From assembly GCA_019828545.1 (NCBI GenBank), contig JACVRA010000248.1:288296-352295 (forward strand): a DNA stretch of 64,000 bases. The letters are read 5' to 3'. This document shows, one piece after another, positions 47,096-58,800 of this stretch. A program made the position numbers and the translations under genes. Source of the stretch: Paracamarosporium sp. OC-R06-R3. Taxonomy: Eukaryota; Ascomycota; Dothideomycetes; Pleosporales; Didymosphaeriaceae. Each line of letters opens with the position of its first letter. The first letter of the stretch is position 1. The notes beneath the pieces are model-generated. The model saw nothing but the letters and a program-made list of their open reading frames with translations. It was not told where the DNA came from and searched no databases.

Positions 47096-49741
47096 TTATC
47101 TGCCAGAGGACTGTCCCAAGGCACGGAGGATGTCTTGGATTGAGGGTGTTGCCTGGGCAGCTTGCTGTTGCTGCTGCTGCTGTTGGTGCTGGTGGTTGTG
47201 TTGCAGGCGAGGGTCAGCCGGCGGAGTCTGCTGCTGCTGCGCCGGGGGCTGCTGGTACTGCTGGTATTGATAGCCGTACTGTGCTTGAGGCTGCTGCTGC
47301 TGCTGTGGAGGCTGCGGAGGCTGCGGTGGAGCATACTGCGGATATGCTTGCGGCTGTGGCTGCGGAGGCGGAGGTGGTGGTGCCTGCTGGCCTTGTGCCT
47401 GTGCTTGCTGGATGTATGCCGCCATCTGTAGCCATTGAGCCCATGCTTGAGCCTGGTTGGCTTGGTTCTGCGCTGGAGGTGCCGGGACCGCGGCCGCGGC
47501 CTGCTGAGGAAATATGCCAGGATTTACGTAGTAGTTTGAAGGCGATTGCGCAGGAGGAGGCGCTGGGGGTTGAGTATATGAGGTTGGCGGTGCGGGCGCA
47601 GGAGCCGGATTCCATCCACCGCTGCTCTGTGTATTGTTGCTGGCATAGGCAGTGGCATTCGCAGCGGCTGGTGGCTGGGATGAGCGTCCTCGCTCGTGTT
47701 CGCGTTCGCGTTCCCTTTCGCGCTCTCGCTCTCGTTCCCGTTCCTGCTCCCTCCGCTCTCGTTCTCGCTCGCGACGATTCCGCTTCTTGTTCCTCTTCTT
47801 TCCTGCGCGTGGGGATGGACCTATGTCCTGTCGTGGTGGGGACCCTGCAGGTGAGAATTGCCCTCTGAAGTTTGGTCGAACCTCCTGCTGCGGCGGTAGT
47901 GGAGTCCTACGGTTTTGCTCCTCTTGGCGAGCTGGTCTTTCAGGTGATCCACCAAAGGGACGTCCACCTCGATCGGCTCGGCCGCCTCCTCTCCCGGCCC
48001 CGCTTCTGTCGTTTCTATCGCTTCGGTGGCCACCCATTCCTCCTCTATCACCTCGATGACCGCCACCCATTCCGCCTCTATCCCCACGACCACCACCACC
48101 TCCTCTACCACGGAATCCACGGCCGCGATCCGCCCAACCCCCTCGACCGCCGCGCATCATACCGCGTCTAACATGACTACGATCCTCAAGCGGGGCTCCC
48201 GCACCGACAATATCCTCGAAACGATCGGGTCTAGCCAGTGGCTTATACATACCGAGATCTTCATCCTCATCGTCACTGTATTTGAGACCTCCACCCGTGT
48301 AGGCGGAGGGATTGGGCGGCGATCGTTCGCGATAACTATGTAAGTTAGTAGGGTAGAGCAGTTAATTAGGGTTGACATACGCCGAAGGCCCAGTAGGAGG
48401 ATTGAACTCGGTATCATCGGCGCCCTGTGCTCGCTGTTTCTTTTGCAACTTCACATTGCGCTTGTGCTCCGCCTCCTGCTCGTCATCGGAGAACTCTTGC
48501 ACCTTGGCCTCTTCGTCATATTGACCAGAGGCGTCGGTATGCTTCTGAGCTCGCAACGGCTCCGTGAACACAAAGGACGAATGCTCATCAACATAGTAAA
48601 TGGGGGTGTCCTTGGTTATGTTTAAGGTCGCAATTTCTGCTGCGTCCGCAAAACCAACTGAATATCTAGGGTCCTGAACGCGGCCGATGGTCTCGGAGAC
48701 CTGACCGATGACCGTTCGGTTGCCCAGACACAGCGCAGAGCCAGCCTCCAGCACGTGATAGTCTCCTGATATTTTCGCCTTGATGACGACCAAATTGTCG
48801 ACAATAGACTCAACGGTACCAAGTTCCGTGATCTTCGTGTCATCGTTCAACTTGATGTCTGGTTTGACGAATGTCTCGTCAACCTCATTCTGCGTGCGCA
48901 CTTTTGCAGTCTTGTTCGCGCCTGCGTCGTCCTCGTCAGGGTCACCCTCGAGCAGACGCTTGGCCATTTCCGCTGGGGTGAGCAGCTCGCCGTCGTCAGA
49001 GGCCTCGCCGTCTTCATCAGAGCTGGAATCATCACTGGACGAGTCAGACGAGCTCGAGCTTGATGCTTGCGAGTCGAGCTCCCACTCTGCGTCTTTGTTG
49101 TCCTTGTTCGCAGCGGCGGCCTGGAGGAACTCGGCCTTGCCGTCACCCTCGTGCTGTGCGTGCGCGGTGTCGTCCTTTGCGACAGGTGCAGTGGGTGGGT
49201 CAACAAGGGTCGCATCATCGTGGGCTTCGACAAGGGGCGAGGCTTTGCGCTTGAGACTGTTGGGCACCTCTCCGTCTGGGATGAGGGCAGCGGCAGCGGC
49301 AGCTTCGGCGCCGTCTACAGAGTGTGAGAATGGAGGAGGCAGGCCAGGTTGCGATAGCTTACTCTGCTGCTGGGGCGCATCGCCTACGGCCTGGGGGACG
49401 GGAGCTTCTGGCTGCACTTCGGCGTAGAAGTTTTCCTCGTCCGACAGCTCGCCGTCCTCGGAGCCACCGTCATTCTGCTGCTGGGCAGAGGGCTCGTCCC
49501 AGTGGCCGAGACCTGGGATCTGAGCACCCGGTGCGCTGACGGGCGCTGTAGGCGGCGCGTGTCCTTCACCGTCCAGGCCGCCCTTGAGGGCAGTGGACGG
49601 CGCAGTGTCGGCGGCTGAGTTCTCGTAGAAGTCGTCGTCGAGATCATCGACAGGCGAGCCGGGCGCGTCGTCAAGACTCCCGCTGCCGGGTGCGTCCAAG
49701 TCCAGCCGCGCCTTTTTGGCGGGCGGCTCGAAGTCTGCCAT
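47096..49741 (-). CDS. NAF1: H/ACA RNP assembly factor Naf1
   Basis: Two exons, read as 49741-48381 and 48335-47096, joined over a 45-nt intron (branch CTAAC), 866 residues. Naf1 escorts the H/ACA pseudouridylation complex during nuclear assembly and is later replaced by Gar1. The Gar1/Naf1 beta-barrel lies at about 300-395: ELGTVESIVDNLVVIKA, SALCLGNRTVIGQVSE and PRYSVGF. The N-terminal part is acidic (serine/aspartate run near 230-270). The C-terminus combines an RGG-rich segment (GGRGGWADRGRGFRGRGGGG), an arginine/glutamate repeat of the RERERE type, and a Gln/Pro-rich tail. All are typical of RNA-binding, phase-separating nuclear factors and longer than in yeast. A 48-nt stretch at about 49322-49370 has intron-like ends but stays in frame, so it may or may not be spliced. 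It diverges from ALG9. Confidence 0.92.
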
Positions 49742-50042
49742 GCTGAGCGCGCAGATGGTGTTTCCTTGCGGCGTGCAGCTCTTTGGTTGTGACAGAGCGG
49801 GTTCTGCAGCTTGCACCGGTCTCAGGTGCAGATATGAATGATCGCTGGAAAGGGAGCCGCGCCTGCTTTTCTAAAGAAAGAGCGACCTGGCCTGTGCACC
49901 GCCGCCGCCTTGGCGGTTTCAGCCCTACCAAATTCACTTCACTGCGTCACGCACAAGGCACACCCGGTGGATCGCGGTGAAGACCAATCGACCTTGCGGC
50001 ACCATCATTGACGATCTGCCATACGTCTGTACAGCCTCTCGG
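49742..50042. promoter_or_regulatory. bidirectional promoter region NAF1 / ALG9
   Basis: Only 301 bp separate the two diverging ATGs, so both core promoters must lie here. An in-frame GTG/TTG extension of the ALG9 frame exists but has no ATG. Confidence 0.5.
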
Positions 50043-52066
50043 ATGCCACCCACAGCAAAATCTGCTGCTCCAGCAGCATCACGTCCAATCCCCCAGCATC
50101 GACCACCGCCCCAGCTCAAGTCCAATGCTGCATTCTGCATATTTTTTGCTGCCAATATCATTGCTGCCACCTTCTCGCCAATTCAGGACTGCGACGAAGT
50201 CTTCAACTACTGGGAACCCACCCATTACCTCAACCATGGATATGGCCTACAGACCTGGGAATACTCACCAGAATACGCCATCCGGAGCTGGGCATACACG
50301 GGCATTCACGCAGCCATCATACAACTCGGACGTCTGACTCCTTTCTTGAACAACAAAGTTGCTCAATTCTACTTTCTTCGCATCATCCTAGGATTTATCT
50401 GCGCGCTGTGCGAGACGAAGCTATTCTCCACCATCTCAAGAACCTTAAACCCACGCGTTGCCATCTTCTTCCTGATGGCCACCATCTTCAGCCCTGGCAT
50501 GTACCATGCCTCGATAGCATATTTGCCTTCCAGCTTCGCCATGTACACGGCCATGCTTGGCTTTTCAGCGTTCATGAACTGGAACGGTGGCATGCGAACC
50601 GCTCAGGGTATTTTCTGGTTCGCTGTGGGTAGTCTCCTGGGTTGGCCGTTCGCCGGTGCCCTTATCCTCCCATTCATCTTCGAAGAAGCCTTCTTGGCCG
50701 TCACAACCAGACAAGTTGTTGCTGCGATCAAGAGAGTCCTTGATGGAACATTTCGATCCATAACTGTCTTAGTAAGTGTCTTATCCTTACGATAGATGCC
50801 ATACTTACCTGTGCTAAATGACAGATCATCCAAATCGGCATCGACACGTTCTTTTACAGGAAGCTCGTGTGCGTACCTCTAAACATTGTGCTCTACAATG
50901 TCTTTAGCGGCGGAAGTAGAGGTCCTAATATCTACGGCGTTGAACCTTGGCACTTCTATATCCGCAACCTAGCCCTCAACTTCAACTCCTGGTTCTTCCT
51001 GGCTATGGCTGCTCTTCCTCTACTTTTACTCCAGCATCTAACTAAAAGATCGATCTTTTCCTATCAGGCGCTGTTGCGCGGGATCGTCTTCCTTAGTCCT
51101 TTCTACTTGTGGCTTGCGATATTTACGCTACAGCCGCACAAAGAAGAAAGATTTATGTACCCGGCTTACCCTGCGCTGGCCCTCAACGCGGCAATGTCGT
51201 TGCACATCATACTTGCAAATCTCGGCTCTACCGATCCAAAGAGCTTGTTCAGCAAGATACCTGCTCAGTTGAAACTCATCCTGGTTAGCGCATTCGTTCT
51301 TGCAACCTTCAATATCGGTGCGCTGCGCACCATCGGCAGCATGACAGCATATTCCGCTCCTCTCAATGTATACAAACCGCTACAGCAGGAAAGCTTCGCA
51401 CAGCAACGTGGCTTCATTTGCTTAGGAAAGGAATGGTATCGCTTTCCGTCTTCGTATTTCCTCCCAGAGGACACCCGCGCGAGATTCATCAAGAGCGAGT
51501 TTTCTGGTCTTTTGCCTGGCGAGTTTCTTGAAGAAGGATCCGGCTTTGGAACGTTTGCCGGTGCGCACGTTATCCCTAGTGGCATGAATGACGAGAATCT
51601 CGAGGATCCTGGAAAATACGTAAGTCTGTTTTTATTGCCGCTGCCTTCCAAGCAGATTATAGAGTGATTCCCTAGCGTGTGATTCTCGAAGCCACAATAC
51701 GCTTCCTAGAGGCTACAGCGCTCCTGTACACACCCCAGGTGTACATTGTATTACGCAGTGTTATGCAAGGGACATTGAAGGAGTGTCTCGGTCGTCGTTA
51801 AAACCACTGCTAATGCTGGACAGACCCATGTCGACAACTGCAATTATCTCATCGATTCGCACCTTACAAGCGTCCCTCCAACAGAAAAAGAGCCTGACTT
51901 CCTATCCGACGAGAAAACATGGGAAAAGGTCAGCTGCCAGAGCTTCTTGGACGCAAGTAGCACATCAACAATTGGCCGCCTGATCTGGGTTCCGGAATGG
52001 CCACTCATACCTGCGCGCTTCCGCCGGACGTGGGGTGAATATTGTCTTCTGCGCCGCAAGGAGTGA
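50043..52066 (+). CDS. ALG9: dolichyl-phosphate-mannose alpha-1,2-mannosyltransferase Alg9
   Basis: Three exons (50043-50771, 50825-51619, 51824-52066), 588 residues, with introns of 53 and 204 nt. It is a GT22 multispanning ER enzyme that adds mannoses to the lumenal side of the lipid-linked oligosaccharide for N-glycosylation. The signature loop reads QDCDEVFNYWEPTHYL followed by GLQTWEYSPEYAIRSW, which separates Alg9 from Alg12 and the GPI mannosyltransferases. The second loop YPAYPALALNAA after HKEERFMY is also typical. About ten hydrophobic helices are visible. The C-terminal exon ends in WPLIPARFRRTWGEYCLLRRKE; the basic end is consistent with cytosolic placement. The second intron is longer than usual, but the phase is exact and the third exon continues the lumenal domain. 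Confidence 0.93.
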
Positions 52067-52653
52067 TTGTGCTGCATTATCGCATCGCTACATCAACCAC
52101 TTGTCGCTCGGCTCGGCTTATCGCACCTGCTGATATCAAGGTGCGGTTCCGCAACCACCACGCCACACGCATTACCTCATCGGTCGGATGCACGCCTACC
52201 GTACAACAGAGGTTTGGTAAGTCGGGAAGCTCGCTAGCATGAGCTGCATGTGGACCTGGCAAGTTTACACGACGCCCTACAACGGCGGGCATTCAAAGCG
52301 TTGTGATAGGTTATGTAGGGTAGACTAGGCTCAAATGGGCAGTTGAATCCCGACTATTCACTGGTCTTGTTCCTTGCGGGGACCCCACATTTGATACCTG
52401 TTGACCAACAAGAAACGCTGATCTGCCAACCTATCTATCGGCTATCGTTGTGTGATCGGTATAGAAAGTAGGGGATGCCATCCACATATACGGTTCGCAC
52501 TGACTACTTGATCGCTTTATTTCCACCTCACCTTTATATTGACTTACAACGCCTTGCCAAAGTGCTTCCTTCGATAAAAACTAAGAGCATATGAGGTGAC
52601 ACTAGTGGTTTTAAACAACTGTGGTAGCAAATCTCCCTACCGCTCGTCATACC
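52067..52653. other. intergenic, promoter of the DUF3445 gene
   Basis: No gene recognised. Short frames only; the right end is AT-rich as expected upstream of a start. Confidence 0.4.
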
Positions 52654-54200
52654 ATGGCCACCATCCGTCCTCGACTGGAGCAGAACTTCCAACATGCGAA
52701 TCTATGGATCCGAAATAATTGCCATACCGCTTACACAAAGGTCGACGAGGCTATGAAGAGCAAGAAGCTTGACGAGAAACTGAAGAGCGTAAACATAGCC
52801 CTTCAAGATGCAAACATCGACCCGCAACATCTCCTCTACGGCTTCTTAGTCTTTATAACAGTGTGTTGGGCCATGAGCATAGGTGTACGTCGATTACGCA
52901 CCAGGAAACAAGTCACTCGACCAAACACTCCAGATTTGGAGAAAAGAAGCCCATTCAAAGCACCGCCTAGGGAGCCAGGAGGTACGAATGCACTCCAACC
53001 TCTGACTAGCTCACATGGAATTAACATTAACAGTCTGGACACCCATGGACTTCAAGCGTCCTGCCGCTTCGCCGTATCCTAACTGGTCGCTCACAGATAC
53101 CAAGCCTCTTCCCTACCGTCCCTTCCGATACGGCCCCAAATACAACATCACGCTCGGCCTCCGCAACATGCAATGGGACGAGTGGATCGAGCTCGACAAC
53201 CACTACATGAAATACCACAACGACAAAAGCCGGCGCATAGCCGAGCGCGGCGACAAGTGCTGCCGGACTGCGCCCGAAGCCTTCGACGGCGCAATCGAGC
53301 TCCTCGAGGAACTCTGCGATTACCTCCCCCAGCGCTACCCTAGCCTCTACAAGAAGACAGACGTAGGCATCGACAACCTCGCCACAGGCGAATCCTTCAA
53401 CATCGTCGAGCGCCCCCTAAAAGAAGACCCCATGGCCATCGCCGCCCGCCTCACACAGGACGACCTCGCCATCATGTTCGAGAAACCAGACGGGCAATAC
53501 TACCTCCTTGCGGGTGCCATCCTGCTCGCAGGCTTCTGGCGCCTCTCCGACAAGTTCGGCATGCCCCTTTCTGAAATCCACACCAGCGGGGACGTGCCCG
53601 GGTTCAAGGACAAGCTGGAAAAGAGCATGCTGAATTTCTTCCGCCGCGTCCAGCCGGAGAACCCTGTGCTGAGGAATAATTACTTTATTCAGGTGGATGA
53701 CGATTTAGCGTGGAGTCATAGCATTGGGGATGAGGACTCGGAGGGGATTGGGTGGTTTACGGCGGAAAAGAATAAGGCGATTCAGCACCATATGTTCAGG
53801 AGCGAGAGGCAGAGTTTGAGGAGGTGAGTTCTTTTTCTTTACTTTTTTTTTACCCCTCATTTCGGATCTGGGTTCTTGTTCTGGTTTGGGGGGACTGGAG
53901 GTGCATGGTGGATTGATGAATGACGGGGGCTAATTGGGATGCAGGCTTCCGCGATCAGGGGGCGTTGTGTTCACCATTCGCACGTACTTTCTTCCTATCA
54001 CGGAGATATGCGAGGAGCCGTATGTGCCTGGACGGCTGGCTAGCGCGGTGCGCAGCTGGGGCGATGACGTGAGCAAGTATAAGGGTAAGGAAAGGTATCA
54101 GGATGTGCTGCTGGAGTATTTGGATAAGAAGCATGAGGAGCAGGTCAAGAACGGGTTGGATTTGTCGAAGGAGGATGAGGTTAGAGCGTATCCTTTTTAG
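52654..54200 (+). CDS. DUF3445 protein (haem-dependent oxidative N-demethylase-like), membrane-anchored
   Basis: Three exons (52654-52981, 53034-53823, 53945-54200), 457 residues. I chose the ATG at 52654 because its context (ACCATGG) is good; the GTG above it has no support. Residues 60-80 form a transmembrane helix ([19 protein letters not shown]). The DUF3445 domain follows at about 125-440: [23 protein letters not shown], a [11 protein letters not shown] segment, [24 protein letters not shown] split by gaps, then [18 protein letters not shown] across the second junction. Bacterial relatives bind haem and oxidatively demethylate small amines; the fungal substrate is unknown. The N-terminal anchor distinguishes fungal members from the soluble bacterial ones. 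Confidence 0.82.
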
Positions 54201-55840
54201 GTGCGTAGAATGGGGTGAGTGGCGTGAGGATGGTCTAAGAGCATGCAAATTTATATCCATTGAAGACTTTGCAGGCTAGCATAGCTGCCTGTTGGGATCG
54301 GTCTACAGCTGGTGACTGTACGTTGGACGCTGTCTTTGTTTATTTTCTGATACCGGTATGTGATAGACGTTATCAGGTTGTTGTTCAGCAGACGGGTCCA
54401 TGCTAGGCGCCATGATTCAAACACGAACCTTCAAGCTGGGGCACACGACTACTGTTTCAACGCACGCTATTACTGCGCTGCAACTGCAATTTTGCAATCG
54501 CTATCAATTTTCGAAGTTTGAGTTCTAACATGTGGGTACAGTTGTCCAAGAAGGGTAGGAGCACAGAGTGTAGCGTTCGATAAACCACATACACTTCTAC
54601 ACTGCATTGGTGGATAAACAGATCATTACCAGAAATGACGCGCATGAAACAGACCCCACGGCTGCAAGGAAAGATTCTCGAAACTACCTTGTGCCGGCAG
54701 CGCTTCGACTGCCGCGTGGGCTAGATTGAGTCGATGTTGTGCAGTAGCTCGGATGCGGACGTTTGACGAGCCCAAGTGACGAAACTATAAAAGAAGCAAA
54801 GCGCACAAAGGTCGTGGCAAAGGCACGAGACGTGGAGACCTTGGCCGGTTTGGTGACGAGAATTGCCGTCTGTGCTGTGATAGAGGTGCATTGACTCGGG
54901 TAGTTCCAGGTTGTTTGCACACCGAGATAGGGCAAGTCAAGAAGCCTGTCCTTGGCTATCACAGCGTCAACAATACTCCACGGGAGATTTGCTACTGCGT
55001 TCGATAGTTTCATGGTGATTGTAATTCGTTTTCGACATGGTTGCTGTGGCGCTGAGCCGCGTCGACGGCGGCGTATGCCTGTGCGTAGTCCCCATTCGGC
55101 AAACGGGCGCACAAAGGTGAGCGTGACTTGGTTTGTTTGCCTCATTGTTGATGCCGGTGAGCGAAGAGGTGTCACATTGGTCCTGGAGGGATGAGCCTTT
55201 CGGACGAACCTTCTGAGTGCTCGTGGCAGCCACGAGTTTTTTGGCGCAGAGAGCGGGCCGGAGCCGGCACGGAGCCTACTGGGCCTTCTGTTGCAGAAGG
55301 TTTGTCGATATGCACGCCCATCTCGTGTGCTCCAGTCGTGCGTGTGTGGCGGGGAGCCCGGGGTGCCACCAAGCGGCGCAGGCTGGGAAGCACAGTGAAG
55401 CACAGCGACGCGCCCACGACAGAAGCAGCAGACACGACTGCTGGCAGCGACAAGGATGGCAGGCTTTGGTCGAACGGGCTGCGAACTGCTTTGGGCTGCC
55501 CACGGCTGCGAACGCAGTGGAGCACTGACGCTGGCAAAGGCTAAATCGTCGCTAGAGGAGCTCGCCTGCACGGGGCCGGGGTGCGCCGCTCCCATCAGGA
55601 CCTGGATGCCAGACAAGCCGCTGAGTGGCTCTGGCCCTTGTGAATTGCGTCTTCCTGCTGGCTCGACGCCGCTGGCTCGTCGACGAAGATTGGGCTCTCC
55701 ATTTCAGCCGACCTCTCCCTCCTCTCCGCCAGCAACCCATATTAACCATGCTTGCAGCCCGCGCATCTCTTCAAGTCACGCTCCGCCGATAGTTGCGCTG
55801 ATGGTCGTGGCCCTGTAGCCGTATTCCGCGCCAGGGCAGG
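54201..55840. other. 1.6-kb gene-free stretch upstream of LTE1
   Basis: Open frames up to 310 codons on the minus strand and around 120 on the plus strand overlap each other with no motif and biased composition. It is probably promoter and leader DNA of LTE1. Confidence 0.45.
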
Positions 55841-58800
55841 ATGGCCTTGCCGCAGCCTGTACTGGGACGAGATGCGACCCCGGCATGGGCTCTTCAAGCG
55901 CCGGATCCAACAACGCAACGAGACGTCCTGACCGCCGCGAGAAAAGCCCAAGCAGCAAAACGACGCCTCGACGACGGCCGCCGAGCACCGCGAACAGCAC
56001 CCGCCCGTGGCCCTTCGCTGCGCCGCGTCAAGGACTCCAAGGAGCAGCTGCGCACCACCAGAGCGCGCGGCACCAGCAGCGCGACGACAGACTCGACGCC
56101 GAGCACCGCGCCGGGCCGCTCCTTCACCGTCGCCAACATCAACAACGGCATCATCTACCTCAGGTACGTCTGGCGCGCATGCGTCGGCCAGCTGCGCCTG
56201 CAAAAGGCGGGGGCTGGTCGACGAGGCAGCGGGAGGCCACATGTCTCAAGGCCCTCAGCAGCAGGATGCGGGACCAGGGTGCTCTACATGATTCTCTGAG
56301 TGATGATGGCTGCCACGCCCGCAGCCATCGCACGCCTGCCACTGCTGGACCCGCTCATACTCAGCTGCTGACCATCATCCAGGCCCTCGGCACGCCCTGC
56401 CCATCAGCGCAACCGCCCGCTGCCAGAGCCCATCTTCCCCCAGACGCCCCCCGACAGCGCCACCCTCGACTCCAAGACGCGGCCCACGAGCGATGACTGG
56501 GAGAAGAGCGTGTTCGACGCCAGAACACCCACCCGCGACGAATTCCAGCTGCCACCACTGCCAACAGAGGTGAAGACGGACGATGCGATCAAGCTCTCGC
56601 GGCCTGCGTACTTCGACTCGTCCTCTCCCCCTCCCGTCCACCACGTCCGCTCGCGGTCCTTCTCCACCGTCGACGAGCACACCGTCAGCTCGCAGAGTTT
56701 CGAGCCGGGCACCTTCAAGGTGGTGATTGAGCGCGCAGGACGCCCCAAGACGGCCGACACCGAGACGTCCCCCATACTCGCCGTCCCCATCCCGTCCTAC
56801 CGCCTGGGTACGCCGCGCTTCAGTGCTCGAGGAACCGCCATCCTGCGCAGTTCGGTGTACACCAGCGCTGCCGCCACGGAGGATTACAGATCGTCCTTTT
56901 TAACCCCGCAACGTGCGACCCACTCGTTCCTCTCGACCCGCCCGCGATCCGACGTTTATTCGCCCAATTCCTTCAATTTTCGTCACACTATGGATCTGAA
57001 GCCTCCGCTGTCCTCCCCGGAACCTTCTTCAGCCCGCATTTCCAAGCTCCCGATCGGGCCCCAGATCTACGATGCCCTCACCGTGAACCCAGACGACAGT
57101 GCTGTTGTTCGCTTCTCCCCAACTGGTGACATACTCGCAGCTACGCCTTCGCGACTAATTGCGCACATCACCTCGCCTAGTTTCCTCGATTACGAGCTGC
57201 TATCCGACTTCTTCCTCACTTTCCGCTCGTTTCTCGTCAGTCGCGAACTGGTCGCATACCTCCTATCGCGCCTCAGGTGGGCTGTGGACAGGCAGGACGA
57301 TTTCGGTCGCATTGTGCGCGTACGCACCTTTGTTGCCCTCCGACACTGGATTTTAAATTACTTTGTAGACGATTTCGTGCCAAAGTACCGCCTGCGCGTA
57401 TACTTCTGCGAGCTCGTGAATTCGTTATACAAGGACCTCAAAGCCCGGGAAGATGGCGGTGGCGGTGATATAAAGATCATTGGCGAGCTGAAAAAATGTT
57501 GGAGGAGAACATGCGCTTTGTACTGGGATCACGAGGATCGTATTGGCCAGGAGGGAGCAGACGAAGATCTCCTTCCCGGTGGAAATCCAGGATCACTAGC
57601 ATCCGTGGATGAAAATGCCTTCACAGCTGCCTTGCCATCCACTCCGCCTCGAGATCCCGTTCAACGCCAAGTTAGTGATACCAAACCAGAGACCATCGGA
57701 TCCAACCCTAGCGACCAGTTTGCCAGTAAGCACATGGATTGGGCTCACAGGGCCAGGCATACGCCCCAAAACAGCCTAAGCTCTCCCTATATACCTTCAC
57801 AGATAGAGTCCGGCGTGAGAGTACCTTTGTCGCCAGCAAGTGAACGCAGCATGCAGGTCTTATCTTGCTCCATCCCAATGAGAGGCTTGAGCAAACCGGA
57901 GCCAGCAAAAGACGTGCCCTTGTATGCATATCCTGTACCACATCCAGTAAGCACAGGTCCATCGCGCCTTACAGCTAGCCCACAGCAATCTTCACCTTCA
58001 AAACACCCAAACAGACCTTCACATGGACATAAGCGCAGTGGAAGCTTTTCAGACGCCTTGCGAGATAATAGAGCGCATCATTCGTTTCCGAAGAGCACAA
58101 CTTCCGATGGCGACATCACGACCGTCGATATCACAACCATCTCCAAGATCCCAGGTAGTCTCGTACGTGGCGGACTTTTCCAGCCAGGCTCACCGTACAT
58201 TGACGTGAAGAACGGGGGTTTGAGGCATACGAGATCACGTGTGGAGTTAGCACATGAAGACGTCGTAGGCCCCGAAGTACAATTTCGTGGAGGCTATGTG
58301 GCCAATCCAGGAGTGAAGAAACTCCTTGGAAGTGTTCGTCGTGCGCTGAGCAGCAAGCAACCGTCTGCTTCAAGCCCGCAGTTTGCTAGCGGGTTTCAAC
58401 ACAACCATGCCGCATCCTCAACACGATCATCCAATCCTGCTACTATCTCAACGCCTTCCGGAACCGTTCAAAAGCGCCGAAATACTCGTCCTCGCCCTCA
58501 GGTACGAGTGGACGTGCTTTCCTCTGCAGTCGCAGAAAGCTTCAAGGAAGCAGTTCAAGAGCAATTGAAGAGCGAGCAGCAGCGCAAAAGTGTTATTCCC
58601 GCGCTTGGTGGGTTTGAATTCGAATTTGAAAAGCGCAAATCCGGCAGCAGCGAGGGGCAAACCAAATCCGCGAAGACTGAAGGCTTCCGATTCAACAGTG
58701 GTATCACGACCGGAAGCAAGTCCATAGTCATCATGGACGATACTGGTCCACCGCCCCTTCCGATGATGTCTGGAGCTTTGTCCTATCCTGACAAGGAGTA

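Noticed and set aside
47140..47868. 242-codon plus-strand frame opposite NAF1
   Set aside because: It arises from GC-rich CAG/RGG repeats on the coding strand of NAF1.
54684..55616. 310-codon minus-strand frame upstream of LTE1
   Set aside because: Serine/arginine-rich random-looking protein with no motif; several other frames overlap it.
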